A program made the translations under genes and the position numbers. A DNA stretch of 64,000 nucleotides from Hyphomonadaceae bacterium (GTDB lineage Bacteria > Pseudomonadota > Alphaproteobacteria > Caulobacterales > Aquidulcibacteraceae), in contig JAKFWO010000026.1 of assembly GCA_021731815.1 (NCBI GenBank), positions 1 to 64,000 of the forward strand, in the 5' to 3' direction. The notes below the pieces were generated by a model, which was given only the letters and a program-made list of their open reading frames with translations, was not told the origin of the DNA and ran no database searches. The first letter of the stretch is position 1. Each line of letters starts with the position of its first letter. Below are positions 1-8,063 of the stretch, in pieces.

Positions 1-109
1 GGGCGGCGAGGTCGATGCGCCCGCCGAAGCACCGCCTGGTTCCTCGCTTCCGGAACACGCTGCAAGGACACTACATAGAGTCAATGAAAGTATTGCCAAA
101 GCAAGTTGA
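1..109 (+). CDS. possible 3' end of a gene cut by the window edge
   Basis: The frame beginning at base 2 is open for 35 codons and stops at TGA 107-109. Its codons are GC-rich at third positions like the genes around it, up to about base 60, then become more AT-rich. The predicted tail is acidic and proline/alanine-rich and matches nothing I recognise. A chance open frame is possible because so little is visible; the frame choice is inference. Confidence 0.25.
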   Translation, partial: GGEVDAPAEAPPGSSLPEHAARTLHRVNESIAKAS

Positions 110-280
110 CGGGAATTTAGCCCCATTCCGAATTCCATGATTTTAACGCCGCCAAAATACCGATTTGATTCTTCCGGCCGCACACAAATACTTGCAGATT
201 TATTTGTATTTACACTTGATATTGGCTATTTGCTGCCTCTCGCAGAGGAGCAGATGAAGATAAAATGCGGGAGTGGGGCT

Positions 281-336
281 TTACTGTCAACGGATCGGTG
301 CCGCCCTCGCGGAAACGTGTTCCGTTTAGACAGTAA
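281..336. repeat. imperfect inverted repeat in AT-rich intergenic DNA
   Basis: TTACTGTC (281-288) pairs with GACAGTAA (329-336), and AACGGA just inside pairs with TCCGTT with two unpaired bases on the right side; a small CCGC/GCGG hairpin lies between. It sits in a 440-base gene-free, AT-richer stretch (110-548). Apart from this and the sppA terminator I see nothing else there. It is not a copy of the element at 28.2 and 62.1 kb. Confidence 0.4.
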
Positions 337-493
337 CCAGTCAATTTGTTGATATTGGTAGATTTTTCTAATCACCTCTGCGGTAATCGGTCTTTGAAAA
401 GGTCCATGAAGTAACACCGGAAATTGGCCCTTGGGCCTCATGGCTGACGCTTCCAGCCCGGCTGATCCCATCACTTCGTCGTTTCCATGCAAA

Positions 494-529
494 CAAAACC
501 CCCGGAAGCCTGGCTTCCGGGGGGTGTTT
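494..529 (-). terminator. rho-independent terminator of sppA
   Basis: Read on the minus strand, a GC-rich stem (CCCCCGGAAGCC / GGCTTCCGGGGG, tiny loop) is followed by TTTTGTTT. It lies about 20 bases beyond the sppA stop codon. The plus-strand side also ends in GTTTC, so weak bidirectional action is possible. Confidence 0.85.
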
Positions 530-548
530 CGTTGTGACGGGGAAATGT

Positions 549-2303
549 CTAGTGGACCGTCACATGTTCGACTGCCTGCACGCCGCGAGCCTCCCGGGCC
601 TCGCGCAGTCTGGTGATCGCCCGCGCTACCTGTTCGTCGCCGGCAAGGGCCGCGATGGTACGCGCCGCCCGGGCCGATTCCGTCGAGATGCCAAGAGCCT
701 CTTCCAGCCATTCCCCGAAGGGCTTGGCGCGCGGGAAGACCCGCAATTGCACTGCGTCCTTGTCGGCGATCTTCGCAAGTTTTTTGGCTTCCGCGATTGC
801 TTCGGTCAGCCCGCCAATCCCGTCGACCAGGCCAAGCTCCTTCGCCTGCGCCCCGGTCCAGACCCGGCCCTTGGCGATTTCGCGGACCCTGGCTTCCGGC
901 AGATTGCGGCCAGAAGCGACATTGGTGATGAAGCGGTCATAGATCCGTTGCATCGAGGCCATATAGGCAGTGCGCTGTTCGGGTGTAAACTTTTGCTCGC
1001 CCGAAAATGCACTGGCATAGGGGCCGCCGACCGAAACCAGTTCGGTATTGGCACCCACATATTCGTTGATCGCTTTCTCGACCACGATCTTGCCGCCGAG
1101 CACGCCGATCGAACCGGTGATCGTCGTCTCATTGGCGATGATCCTGTCGGCACCCATCGCAACCCAATAGCCACCCGAGGCCGCGACACCGCCCATCGAA
1201 ATCACCACCGGCTTGCCGGCCTTTTGCGCGCGTTCAACGGCACTCCAGATCTGGTCGGAAGCGGTGGCCGACCCACCAGGGCTGTCCACCCGGAAGACGA
1301 TCGCCTTCACATCCTTGTTCTTTGCGGCAAGGTCGATGGCTTCGGTCGTGTCATCCGAACGGATGGCCCCGTCATCGCCGAACAGGCCACCGCCACCCGC
1401 ACCGCCCGAGATGGCACCCATGCCACCGACCAGCGCAATGACCGGGCCTTTGCCTTCGTCATAGTCATAATCCGAGGTCTTCACCAGACGGGCCTTGGCC
1501 CCGGCCTTGTCGAGCGCAGCCTTTTCGGCATCCTCGGGCCAGCCCAAATGGTCGACCAGCTTGGCCGTCATCGCGTCCTTGGCCGAATAGGGGGCTTTGA
1601 GGAGCAGTTCCTTGAAGGCATCCGTCGTCATGCCACGGTCCTCGCCGGCCATGCGCGACAGGCCATCATAAAGGCCATTGAGCAAGGACAGGGTCGCTTC
1701 CTTGTGGGCGGGCGTGAAAGTGTTCTGGGTGAAGATATTGGCTGCATTCTTGTATTCGTGGAACTGGATAAAATCTGCTTCCGCCTTGTATTTTTCCAGG
1801 GCCCCGCCCAAAAAAAATGATTCTGAAGACAGGCCCGAGATCGCGAAATCGCCGCTTTCCTGCAGCCACAGAATATCGACCGCGCTCACGGCGGGATAGG
1901 AGGTCAGGCTCGCCCCGTCAAAGCTTTGGGCATGGGCGTAAACGAATTTGCCCGAGGCCCGGAAGCGCTTGATGGCGGCGCGCAATTCCTCGGCCTGGGC
2001 CGGCGACAGGCCAAATTCCGGGGCCCGCAGAAACAGGCCCTTCACATCGGAATCGGTTTGCGCCTGGGTGAGCTTGCGAACCACGTCGACCGTGGAATCG
2101 CCGCCGCTTAGTCCGGCAAGGCCCCCGGCAGCGCGCTGATCGGCGATCGTGCTGCGCAGATCGAGCGACAGGACGATCGGGCCCTTGACTTCCTTCGGCT
2201 TCGCAGATCCCGCGAGCACGATGACCAACAGGATCGGCAATCCGATCAGGAACAGCAACAGGCCGGAAAAAACGCCGGCAACGGTGATCAGAAACTGCTT
2301 CAC
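549..2303 (-). CDS. sppA: signal peptide peptidase SppA, 67K type
   Basis: Membrane-anchored serine protease of family S49 that degrades cleaved signal peptides. The 584-residue protein has the length of the double-domain (67 kDa) form. Residues about 5-32 form one transmembrane anchor. The amino half carries the expected catalytic lysine (about K185, in FHEYKNAA) and the carboxy half the nucleophile serine (about S376, in GGVAASGGYW), the Ser-Lys dyad being split between repeats as in E. coli SppA. Transcribed alone, with a strong terminator just downstream and a divergent AT-rich gap of about 200 bases on the other side of the start, shared with the comF stop. Identification is secure. Confidence 0.95.
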   Translation of the reverse strand: MKQFLITVAGVFSGLLLFLIGLPILLVIVLAGSAKPKEVKGPIVLSLDLRSTIADQRAAGGLAGLSGGDSTVDVVRKLTQAQTDSDVKGLFLRAPEFGLSPAQAEELRAAIKRFRASGKFVYAHAQSFDGASLTSYPAVSAVDILWLQESGDFAISGLSSESFFLGGALEKYKAEADFIQFHEYKNAANIFTQNTFTPAHKEATLSLLNGLYDGLSRMAGEDRGMTTDAFKELLLKAPYSAKDAMTAKLVDHLGWPEDAEKAALDKAGAKARLVKTSDYDYDEGKGPVIALVGGMGAISGGAGGGGLFGDDGAIRSDDTTEAIDLAAKNKDVKAIVFRVDSPGGSATASDQIWSAVERAQKAGKPVVISMGGVAASGGYWVAMGADRIIANETTITGSIGVLGGKIVVEKAINEYVGANTELVSVGGPYASAFSGEQKFTPEQRTAYMASMQRIYDRFITNVASGRNLPEARVREIAKGRVWTGAQAKELGLVDGIGGLTEAIAEAKKLAKIADKDAVQLRVFPRAKPFGEWLEEALGISTESARAARTIAALAGDEQVARAITRLREAREARGVQAVEHVTVH

Positions 2304-2510
2304 ATTCGACTCCTCTGGTCCGACGGCGTGAATTCCGTCAATTGGCCTCTATCCTGCGATCGATTTCGTGTCGAATCCAGGGCGTTTTTCCGACCGAAAG
2401 CGCGCATGTCACCGGGAAAAGCGCCGGGCGCGCGGTCACATTCTTATTCCTTATCGATAAATGATAAGATATGCAATCGCCAATCTGTCAATAGATGAGC
2501 GAAAGTTAAT

Positions 2511-3425
2511 TCAGCCGGACGCATCCAGATCGGGACGGGGTGGTTCGGTGAGGTATGGCTGGGCCGGTTTGGGACGGGCCGGTTTGGGAGGGGCCAATTT
2601 GGGACGGGCCAATTTGGGACGGGGACGCATGACGCGTGCCAAAGTCACCGCGCAGACCCGACGGGCTCCCGCCCGCTTCAGGACGCCGGCACAGGCTTCC
2701 AGCGTCGCGCCGGTGGTAAACACGTCGTCCACCAGCAGCACGGATTTGCCCTTGACGGCGAAGGCCTGCTGCCTGACACGAAAGGCCCCGGTGACATTAT
2801 CGCGGCGGCCGGCGGGGGTGAGCCCGGCCTGGCGGATCGTCGCGCGGCGGCGGATCAGCGCGTCATGGCGCACCGGCCGGTCGAGCCTCCGGCCCAAAGC
2901 GGCGGCGAGCAGCCCGGCCTGATTATAGCCGCGCCGCCACAGCCGGAATGGGTGCAGCGGCACCGGTATCAGGACATCCGGCAGGTCGGGCCCCGGGCCG
3001 CCTTGTGCCCCGGTCGCACTGATGGTGAGGGCGTTCGCCATCAGGGCTGCGAAGGTTGCAAGGCCATCGAGCCGCCCTGAATGTTTCAGTGCGAGCGGCA
3101 GGCCGCGCGAAGGCTCGTCATAAAAGAATACCGCGCGCGCATGGTCAAAGGCCGGCGGTGTGGCCACGCAGGACAGGCAGCGCGTATCGCCCGCCCATTC
3201 CTCGGGAGCGGTTGCAAAAACGAAGCCGCAGATCGCGCAAACGGGCTCTGTCACGAAAGTCAGGCGCGCCCAGGCCTCGGCATGGATCAGACCGGGCCGA
3301 TCGACAGGGTCATCGCCCAGCAGCGAGAGCGGGGGCCAGATCAGATGCGAGAGCCGGTGGAAAAAATGGCCTGACATCGGCGATGTGATGATCCGGTATG
3401 TTGGTTCCGGGGCGGGTTTCTGCAT
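2511..3425 (-). CDS. comF: ComF family phosphoribosyltransferase-like protein
   Basis: ComF-type protein linked in other bacteria to DNA uptake; the molecular reaction is not settled. A cysteine pair region near residues 60-85 (CAIC and CLSC) forms the usual zinc-ribbon, followed by the RRGYNQA region and a PRPP-binding loop (LLVDDVFTTGAT) typical of type I phosphoribosyltransferases. The protein (304 residues) is longer than usual because the carboxy end carries a lysine/arginine/proline tail of four five-residue repeats (PKLAR, PKLAP, PKPAR, PKPAQ) encoded by a 15-bp tandem array at 2561-2620. The opposite-strand neighbour is an NDUFAF5-like methyltransferase, a pairing often seen in alphaproteobacteria. 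The start could be the internal ATG about 17 codons later. Confidence 0.9.
   Translation of the reverse strand: MQKPAPEPTYRIITSPMSGHFFHRLSHLIWPPLSLLGDDPVDRPGLIHAEAWARLTFVTEPVCAICGFVFATAPEEWAGDTRCLSCVATPPAFDHARAVFFYDEPSRGLPLALKHSGRLDGLATFAALMANALTISATGAQGGPGPDLPDVLIPVPLHPFRLWRRGYNQAGLLAAALGRRLDRPVRHDALIRRRATIRQAGLTPAGRRDNVTGAFRVRQQAFAVKGKSVLLVDDVFTTGATLEACAGVLKRAGARRVCAVTLARVMRPRPKLARPKLAPPKPARPKPAQPYLTEPPRPDLDASG
2561..2620. repeat. 15-bp tandem repeat, 4 units, inside the comF 3' end
   Basis: Four direct units of GGGCC(GG/AA)TTTGGGA(C/G), two with GG and two with AA at the variable position. The length is a multiple of three, so the array adds five residues per unit to the ComF tail without changing frame. 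Confidence 0.9.
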
Positions 3426-3551
3426 GATCCGGCGGAGGGTGCGCCGGGTTTGGTAAATCCGTCAAGGGCGGGCGGTTCCTTCCGGGGCTGTCATGGCCGC
3501 CCGCGTGCCACCCGACCTTGTCACGCCCACGCCCCTGCGCCAGAAGCGCGC

Positions 3552-4418
3552 ATGGCCCGAATGGATCCTCCGTCACCTCCATTTATCTTCGACCGTGCGC
3601 TGATCGCCCGCCGCCGCGCCCGTTATGCGAGCCGGTTTGACGATCACGCCTTTCTGTTCGACCGCCAGATGGCCGATTTCGTCGAACGTCTGGGGGCGAT
3701 CCGCAAGGATTATCCGCGGGCGCTGATCATCAATGAATCCGGCCGGGCAAGCGCAATCCTGCGCGCCGATTCCGGGGTCGCCGCGCGGATCGGCGCGCTT
3801 GTCGTCTGCGATCTCGCCCCGAAGCTCGTGCGGCGGGTCGGTGGATCCGGTGCCCGGCCAGTCATTTGCGACCCTGAACGCCTGCCCTTCGCCCCGGCCA
3901 GTTTCGATCTGGTGCTCGCACCGCTCGCGTTGCACGGAGTGAATGATCTGCCCGGGGCGCTGACCACGATCCGCCACATGCTGCGTCCGGACGGGTTGTT
4001 TCTGGGCGGCATGTTCTGCGCGCCCAGCCTGCGCCCGTTGCGCCAGGCGCTCATCGCCGCGGAAAGTGCGCTGTCGGGCGGGGCGGGTCCGCGGGTGGCA
4101 CCTTTCGCCGACCTCGCCGACCTCGCGCAATTGATGCAAAGGGCGGGCTTTCGCTCGCCGGTCACCGATGAGGACCGGGTCAATGTGTCCTATGATTCGC
4201 TGATGAACCTGTTGCGTGATCTGCGCGGGATGGGCGAAGCGGCCGCCATGATCCACCGCACCCGACGGCCATTACATGTTACGGTGCTGGCTGAATGCGA
4301 GCGGATCCTGATGGTCAATCACGCGACCTCATCGGGAAATCCCGGGGCGGGGCAGAAAAATGCGCCCCGCTTTGTCATGCCCTTCCATCTGGCGACCTTG
4401 ACCGGCTGGGGCCCGTGA
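3552..4418 (+). CDS. class I SAM-dependent methyltransferase, NDUFAF5/BioC-like
   Basis: Predicted methyltransferase of about 288 residues. The core has the family layout: an opening FDRALIARRRARY segment like NDUFAF5 relatives, a SAM-binding region around LVVCDLA, DPERLPFAPASFDLVLAPLALH as motif II, and the terminal LTGWGP that ends most members. In mitochondria the relative hydroxylates an arginine of complex I; in bacteria the substrate is unknown. I chose ATG 3552; an ATG at 3561 fits equally well, while the open frame reaching back to 3450 has no family similarity. It is divergent from comF and ends 28 bases before the convergent lipoprotein gene. Confidence 0.85.
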   Translation: MARMDPPSPPFIFDRALIARRRARYASRFDDHAFLFDRQMADFVERLGAIRKDYPRALIINESGRASAILRADSGVAARIGALVVCDLAPKLVRRVGGSGARPVICDPERLPFAPASFDLVLAPLALHGVNDLPGALTTIRHMLRPDGLFLGGMFCAPSLRPLRQALIAAESALSGGAGPRVAPFADLADLAQLMQRAGFRSPVTDEDRVNVSYDSLMNLLRDLRGMGEAAAMIHRTRRPLHVTVLAECERILMVNHATSSGNPGAGQKNAPRFVMPFHLATLTGWGP

Positions 4419-4446
4419 TATCCGACCGGGCCCCGGCCTCGCTCGC

Positions 4447-5133
4447 TCAATTGGCCACGGATTTCAGCGTTCGGAAATCGTGAAGCGGCGGGTCGGTGCC
4501 GAAATCCACGGCCGCGACCTTTTCGTTCGATCCGGGAACGGGAAAAACTGCCCGCTGGCCAGCTTCGGAGGGGCCCCAGATTCCGCAGGGCATGGACGGA
4601 CCCTCCGCACTGCCATTGAGGAATTTGTCATAGAGCTGGCGCGCCTCGCCAGTGGGAACGAACACATAGCGGCCTTCGCCCGACGCTTCGAGCGCACAGG
4701 ATTCGGTGCCCACACCGGGCGAGGCGGCGCGCAAGGCCGGAAGTATCGCCTCGATCGGTTCATCGGCCGCTTTGGCAAAGATCTGCACCACGACATTGCG
4801 GACCCGTGTCCCGTCTTCAAGCACATCTTCGCGCAGAAAACCGGGCAGATTCTCGTCGGCGACAATATCCGATCTGGCGCAGGTGAAGCGCCAAATCGAG
4901 GTTTCGCCCGCGCGGATTTCGCCCCATTGGCAACCGGCATGGGTTTCCTTCAGCGAATCGGGTGGCACGGGGGCGGTGCTGTCGCTGATCCCGGCTTCGC
5001 TCTTTGCGTCGCTCCTGGCGGCATCGCGCGTGCCGCAGCCGGCGACCAGGCCCATGGAAAGAGAGAGCACCAGAACGGGTCCGAGGATCCGGGTTCCCAC
5101 CCATTTCTGCAAGCTTTCGTGAAATCTGCGCAT
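4447..5133 (-). CDS. hypothetical lipoprotein
   Basis: 228 residues with a type II signal peptide: basic start, hydrophobic stretch of about 15 residues, then lipobox GLVAGC with the cysteine near residue 33. The mature part has four more cysteines (in GCQWGE, FTCARS, ESCALE, MPCGIW), which could form two disulfides in the periplasm. No family recognised. It is transcribed alone; its leader carries two different short tandem arrays (5147-5219). Envelope localisation is inferred from the lipobox. Confidence 0.8.
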   Translation of the reverse strand: MRRFHESLQKWVGTRILGPVLVLSLSMGLVAGCGTRDAARSDAKSEAGISDSTAPVPPDSLKETHAGCQWGEIRAGETSIWRFTCARSDIVADENLPGFLREDVLEDGTRVRNVVVQIFAKAADEPIEAILPALRAASPGVGTESCALEASGEGRYVFVPTGEARQLYDKFLNGSAEGPSMPCGIWGPSEAGQRAVFPVPGSNEKVAAVDFGTDPPLHDFRTLKSVAN

Positions 5134-5146
5134 CGTGATCCCCCTT

Positions 5147-5219
5147 TGGCCCTGTTCTTCCTGGCCCTGTTCTTCCTGGCCCTGTTCTTCGTTCCGCCTG
5201 ATGTCCCGCCTGATGTCCC
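5147..5219. repeat. two adjacent tandem arrays upstream of the lipoprotein gene
   Basis: Three 15-bp units of TGGCCCTGTTCTTCC (5147-5191) are followed, after four bases, by two 12-bp units of GCCTGATGTCCC (5196-5219). They begin 13 bases before the lipoprotein start codon on the minus strand, so they lie in its leader. The gene-free stretch 5134-5529 holds these arrays and the one at 5424; nothing else is visible. Confidence 0.9.
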
Positions 5220-5423
5220 GCCGGAAGGCTCAGCCCGGGGGGCCCAGCCGCGAAGGCCTGGCAATCACCGGAACCGTCCAGGCACCCCATGATAACGGCC
5301 CGAACAGCGGGGTCAATTCCGGATTGGCCCAGGCCTCGCCCCTGATCTCGAGGAACGGTGCCGGCGGCAGGCGAAAACTTGACGCCTGACGCGGCTTGGC
5401 GCATTCCCGGAGGTCAATGGCTT

Positions 5424-5482
5424 GCCTTCCCTGTCTGCCTTCCCTGTCTGCCTTCCCTGTCTGCCTTCCCTGTCTGCCTTCC
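5424..5482. repeat. 13-bp tandem repeat, 4.5 units, ahead of the acyl-CoA dehydrogenase
   Basis: Direct units of GCCTTCCCTGTCT, perfectly conserved in four copies, then a partial copy. Because 13 is not a multiple of three the same short peptide appears in all three frames, which shows that it is not coding and supports placing the downstream start at 5530. Confidence 0.92.
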
Positions 5483-5529
5483 GCGTTTTTCCTGCCGCTT
5501 CATTTCATCCCGACCGATCGGAGCCTTTC

Positions 5530-7314
5530 ATGCCCGCTTATCATGTCCCCCTTCGCGAATTCCGCTTCGTGCTCAATGAAATGCTGGGGATCGAGCGCTT
5601 TTCCAACCTGCCCGGCTTTGCCGATGCGCCGCAAGACGTCGCCGACCAGATCCTCGAAGAGGGGGCAAAGCTCGCCCAGAATGTGCTGGTCCCGCTCAAC
5701 AAGATCGGCGATTCCGAGGGCTGCACCCGCCATCCCGATGGCTCGGTGACCACGCCCACCGGCTTCCGCGAGGCCTATCGGCAATTGGTGGATGGCGGCT
5801 GGCCATCCTTGTCCTCCGATCCGGATTTTGGCGGGCAGGGCCTGCCGCATGTGCTCAATCTCGCGTTCAACGAGATGGTGTCCTCGGCCAATATGGCATT
5901 CGGCATGTATCCGGGCCTCAGCCACGGGGCCTATTCGGCGATCCACAATCATGGTTCGGCCGAGCTGAAGGCAATCTACCTGCCGCGCCTTGTGTCGGGC
6001 GAATGGACCGGCACCATGAACCTGACCGAGCCCCATTGCGGTACGGATCTCGGCCTGCTGAAGACCAAGGCGGTGCCCCAGGCCGATGGCAGCTACCGGA
6101 TCAGCGGGCAGAAGATCTTCATTTCGGCAGGAGAGCATGATCTGGCCGAAAACATCATCCATCTGGTGCTGGCGCGCATTGAAGGGGCACCGGCCGGCGT
6201 CAAGGGCCTGTCGCTGTTCGTGTCGCCCAAATATCTGGTCAATCGCGATGGCTCGCCCGGCGCGAGGAACGGGGTGGTATGCGGATCGATCGAACACAAG
6301 ATGGGGATTCACGGCAATTCGACCTGCGTGCTCAATTATGACGACGCCGTGGGCTATCTGGTGGGCGAGGCCGGCCGCGGCCTCAATGCCATGTTCACCA
6401 TGATGAACGAGGCGCGCCTCGGCGTCGCCCTGCAAGGCTATTCCCAATCCGAGGCCGCCTATCAGAATGCGGTGATCTATGCGAAGGACCGGGTCCAGGG
6501 CCGTTCCCTGACCGGCACGAAAAGCCCGGAAAAATCGGCCGATCCGATCATCGTCCATCCCGATATCCGCCGCGTATTGATGGGCGCGCGCGCCTTTAAC
6601 GAGGCCGCCCGCGCCTTCACTTATTGGACGGCGCTCTATGGCGATCTCCAGCACAAATCGCCGGACGAAGCCCTGCGCCAGAAGGCCGGCGATTACATGG
6701 CCCTGATGACCCCGGTGCTGAAGGGCTATCTCACCGATCTCGGCTTTGCCCATGCGGTGGCCTGTCAGCAGGTCTATGGCGGCCATGGCTATATCGAGGA
6801 ATGGGGCATGAGCCAGTTCGTGCGCGATGCCCGCATCGCCATGATCTATGAAGGGGCCAATGGCGTTCAGGCGCTCGATCTGGTCGGGCGGAAGCTCGGC
6901 CAGAATGGCGGGCGCGCGATTCAGACCTTTTTTGCCGAGCTCGATGATTTTATCGCCGCCCATGAATCCGATGATGCGCTGAAACCTTTCATCGATGGCC
7001 TGCGCAGCGCCAAGGCCCGATTGCTCGACGCCACGGGCTGGCTGGTACAGAACGGGCTCGCCAATCCCGACGAGGCGGGTGCGGCCTCCACCGATTACCT
7101 CCATCTGTTCGGGCTGACGGCTTTTGCCTATATGTGGGCGATGATGGCCGAAAAAGCGCTTCAGAACCAGGGCAATGAGCCGGGTTTTTATGCGACGAAA
7201 CTCGCGACGGGGCGCTTCTTTCTGGCCCGGGTCCTGCCCGAAAGCGGCGCGTTGCTGGAAAAGATCAAGGCCGGCGGCGCGACCATCATGGCGCTCGAGG
7301 AAGCAGCGTTCTAG
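5530..7314 (+). CDS. acyl-CoA dehydrogenase, long DmdC-like family with C-terminal extension
   Basis: Flavin-dependent acyl-CoA dehydrogenase of about 594 residues, the length of the subfamily that includes 3-methylthiopropionyl-CoA dehydrogenase DmdC. It begins with PAYHVPLREFRFVLNE, typical of this subfamily, then shows the acyl-CoA dehydrogenase middle domain (MNLTEPHCGTDLGLLKTKA), the helical domain, the CQQVYGGHGYIEEWGMSQ signature and IYEGANGVQALDLVGRK. The substrate cannot be told from sequence: DMSP-derived methylthiopropionyl-CoA or ordinary fatty acyl-CoA are both possible. The start follows CGGAG at seven bases' spacing; the frame reaching back to 5422 runs through the non-coding 13-bp array. 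It is followed after three bases by sdhAF4. Confidence 0.9.
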   Translation: MPAYHVPLREFRFVLNEMLGIERFSNLPGFADAPQDVADQILEEGAKLAQNVLVPLNKIGDSEGCTRHPDGSVTTPTGFREAYRQLVDGGWPSLSSDPDFGGQGLPHVLNLAFNEMVSSANMAFGMYPGLSHGAYSAIHNHGSAELKAIYLPRLVSGEWTGTMNLTEPHCGTDLGLLKTKAVPQADGSYRISGQKIFISAGEHDLAENIIHLVLARIEGAPAGVKGLSLFVSPKYLVNRDGSPGARNGVVCGSIEHKMGIHGNSTCVLNYDDAVGYLVGEAGRGLNAMFTMMNEARLGVALQGYSQSEAAYQNAVIYAKDRVQGRSLTGTKSPEKSADPIIVHPDIRRVLMGARAFNEAARAFTYWTALYGDLQHKSPDEALRQKAGDYMALMTPVLKGYLTDLGFAHAVACQQVYGGHGYIEEWGMSQFVRDARIAMIYEGANGVQALDLVGRKLGQNGGRAIQTFFAELDDFIAAHESDDALKPFIDGLRSAKARLLDATGWLVQNGLANPDEAGAASTDYLHLFGLTAFAYMWAMMAEKALQNQGNEPGFYATKLATGRFFLARVLPESGALLEKIKAGGATIMALEEAAF

Positions 7315-7317
7315 GCC

Positions 7318-7599
7318 ATGGCGGGCAATGGGTCACATATCGGAGATGATGCAGACAGGACGGGGCATGGCTCCGTCCCGCAGGGCAGTTGCGATGTGAC
7401 GGGGCAGCTTCCGGCCGAGGACGCGGCGATCCGTGCCCGGCGGGCAAAAGCGGCGGCAGAAGCTCTGGCCGAAGCCGAGGCCCGCCGCCGCTTTCGCCCG
7501 CCGGGGGCACCGCTTCCGGCGGAACATGCGGGCCCGTCGGGCATCGAACCGACCTTGCATGGGGACTGGATGGTCAAGGGACGGGTGTCGGATTTCTGA
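7318..7599 (+). CDS. succinate dehydrogenase assembly factor 4 homologue (DUF1674)
   Basis: 93 residues; the conserved carboxy end GPSGIEPTLHGDWMVKGRVSDF matches the DUF1674/SDHAF4 signature (EPTRxGDWExKGRxxDF). In mitochondria and alphaproteobacteria this factor binds the flavinated SdhA subunit during complex II assembly. The amino-terminal 60 residues are alanine/arginine-rich and variable, as usual. The start codon lies three bases after the acyl-CoA dehydrogenase stop, so the two are co-translated or at least co-transcribed. Other flavoprotein neighbours make a role in flavoprotein maturation plausible; that link is inference. Confidence 0.85.
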   Translation: MAGNGSHIGDDADRTGHGSVPQGSCDVTGQLPAEDAAIRARRAKAAAEALAEAEARRRFRPPGAPLPAEHAGPSGIEPTLHGDWMVKGRVSDF

Positions 7600-7661
7600 G
7601 ACGGGGTGTTGGCGACGCGACACGAATATTTTCGTTCGCGAGTGGCCAATCAGATCTGGGC

Positions 7662-8000
7662 TTAGAGCTTCGGTGACCGGCTGGTCTTTTTCTTCGCCGG
7701 TCTCCGGGCGCGTGCCCGGCGGGCGGCGGCGAGCCCCATTTCACCCCAGGCCGACCGGGAAGCGGGATCCGTGGCCTCTGCCGGCATCGACCAATAACCC
7801 ATCGGTACTGGCTTGCCGTCGGAGGGGCGAATCCAGACAAAGGGCTGCGCGCCGGCTGCTTCGAAAGCGCCGCGGTTTTCATCATCGACCTTGAGGAAAA
7901 TCTGCCCCGCGATCCCCATGGCGAAAAAGTGATCGTCGCAATAAATCCCGACGCCGCCAAACATGTTCTGCGCGCGCGTCGGGCCGAAAGGGCTCATCAC
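7662..8000 (-). CDS. TfoX/Sxy N-terminal domain protein
   Basis: Small protein with the TfoX amino-terminal domain signature: FGPTRAQNMFGGVGIYCDDHFFA, then QIFLKVDDENRGAFEAAGAQPFVW, and a basic tail rich in Arg/Lys/Ala. TfoX relatives act in competence control in gammaproteobacteria; alphaproteobacterial ones are uncharacterised. Start problem: the first ATG or GTG candidates are GTG 8000 and ATG 7997, but the frame upstream encodes PAEIEAFLAV, which continues the family's usual first helix back to the stop at about 8064. No ATG, GTG or TTG is present there, so either a rare start (CTG or ATC) is used or the helix is lost. It follows phaZ on the same strand. Confidence 0.8.
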   Translation of the reverse strand: MMSPFGPTRAQNMFGGVGIYCDDHFFAMGIAGQIFLKVDDENRGAFEAAGAQPFVWIRPSDGKPVPMGYWSMPAEATDPASRSAWGEMGLAAARRARARRPAKKKTSRSPKL

Positions 8001-8063
8001 AGCCAGAAAGGCCTCGATTTCTGCGGGAAAATTGCCAGGTTTCGAGGCGCGGGGTGCCAGGAT

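Noticed and set aside
137-352. 71-codon frame in the AT-rich left flank
   Set aside because: No family signal, AT-rich codons unlike all neighbours, and it runs through an inverted repeat.
5422-5529. Longer start for the acyl-CoA dehydrogenase
   Set aside because: The extra codons come from the 13-bp array, which reads the same in all frames, and family members begin at the PAYHVPLRE residue encoded after 5530.
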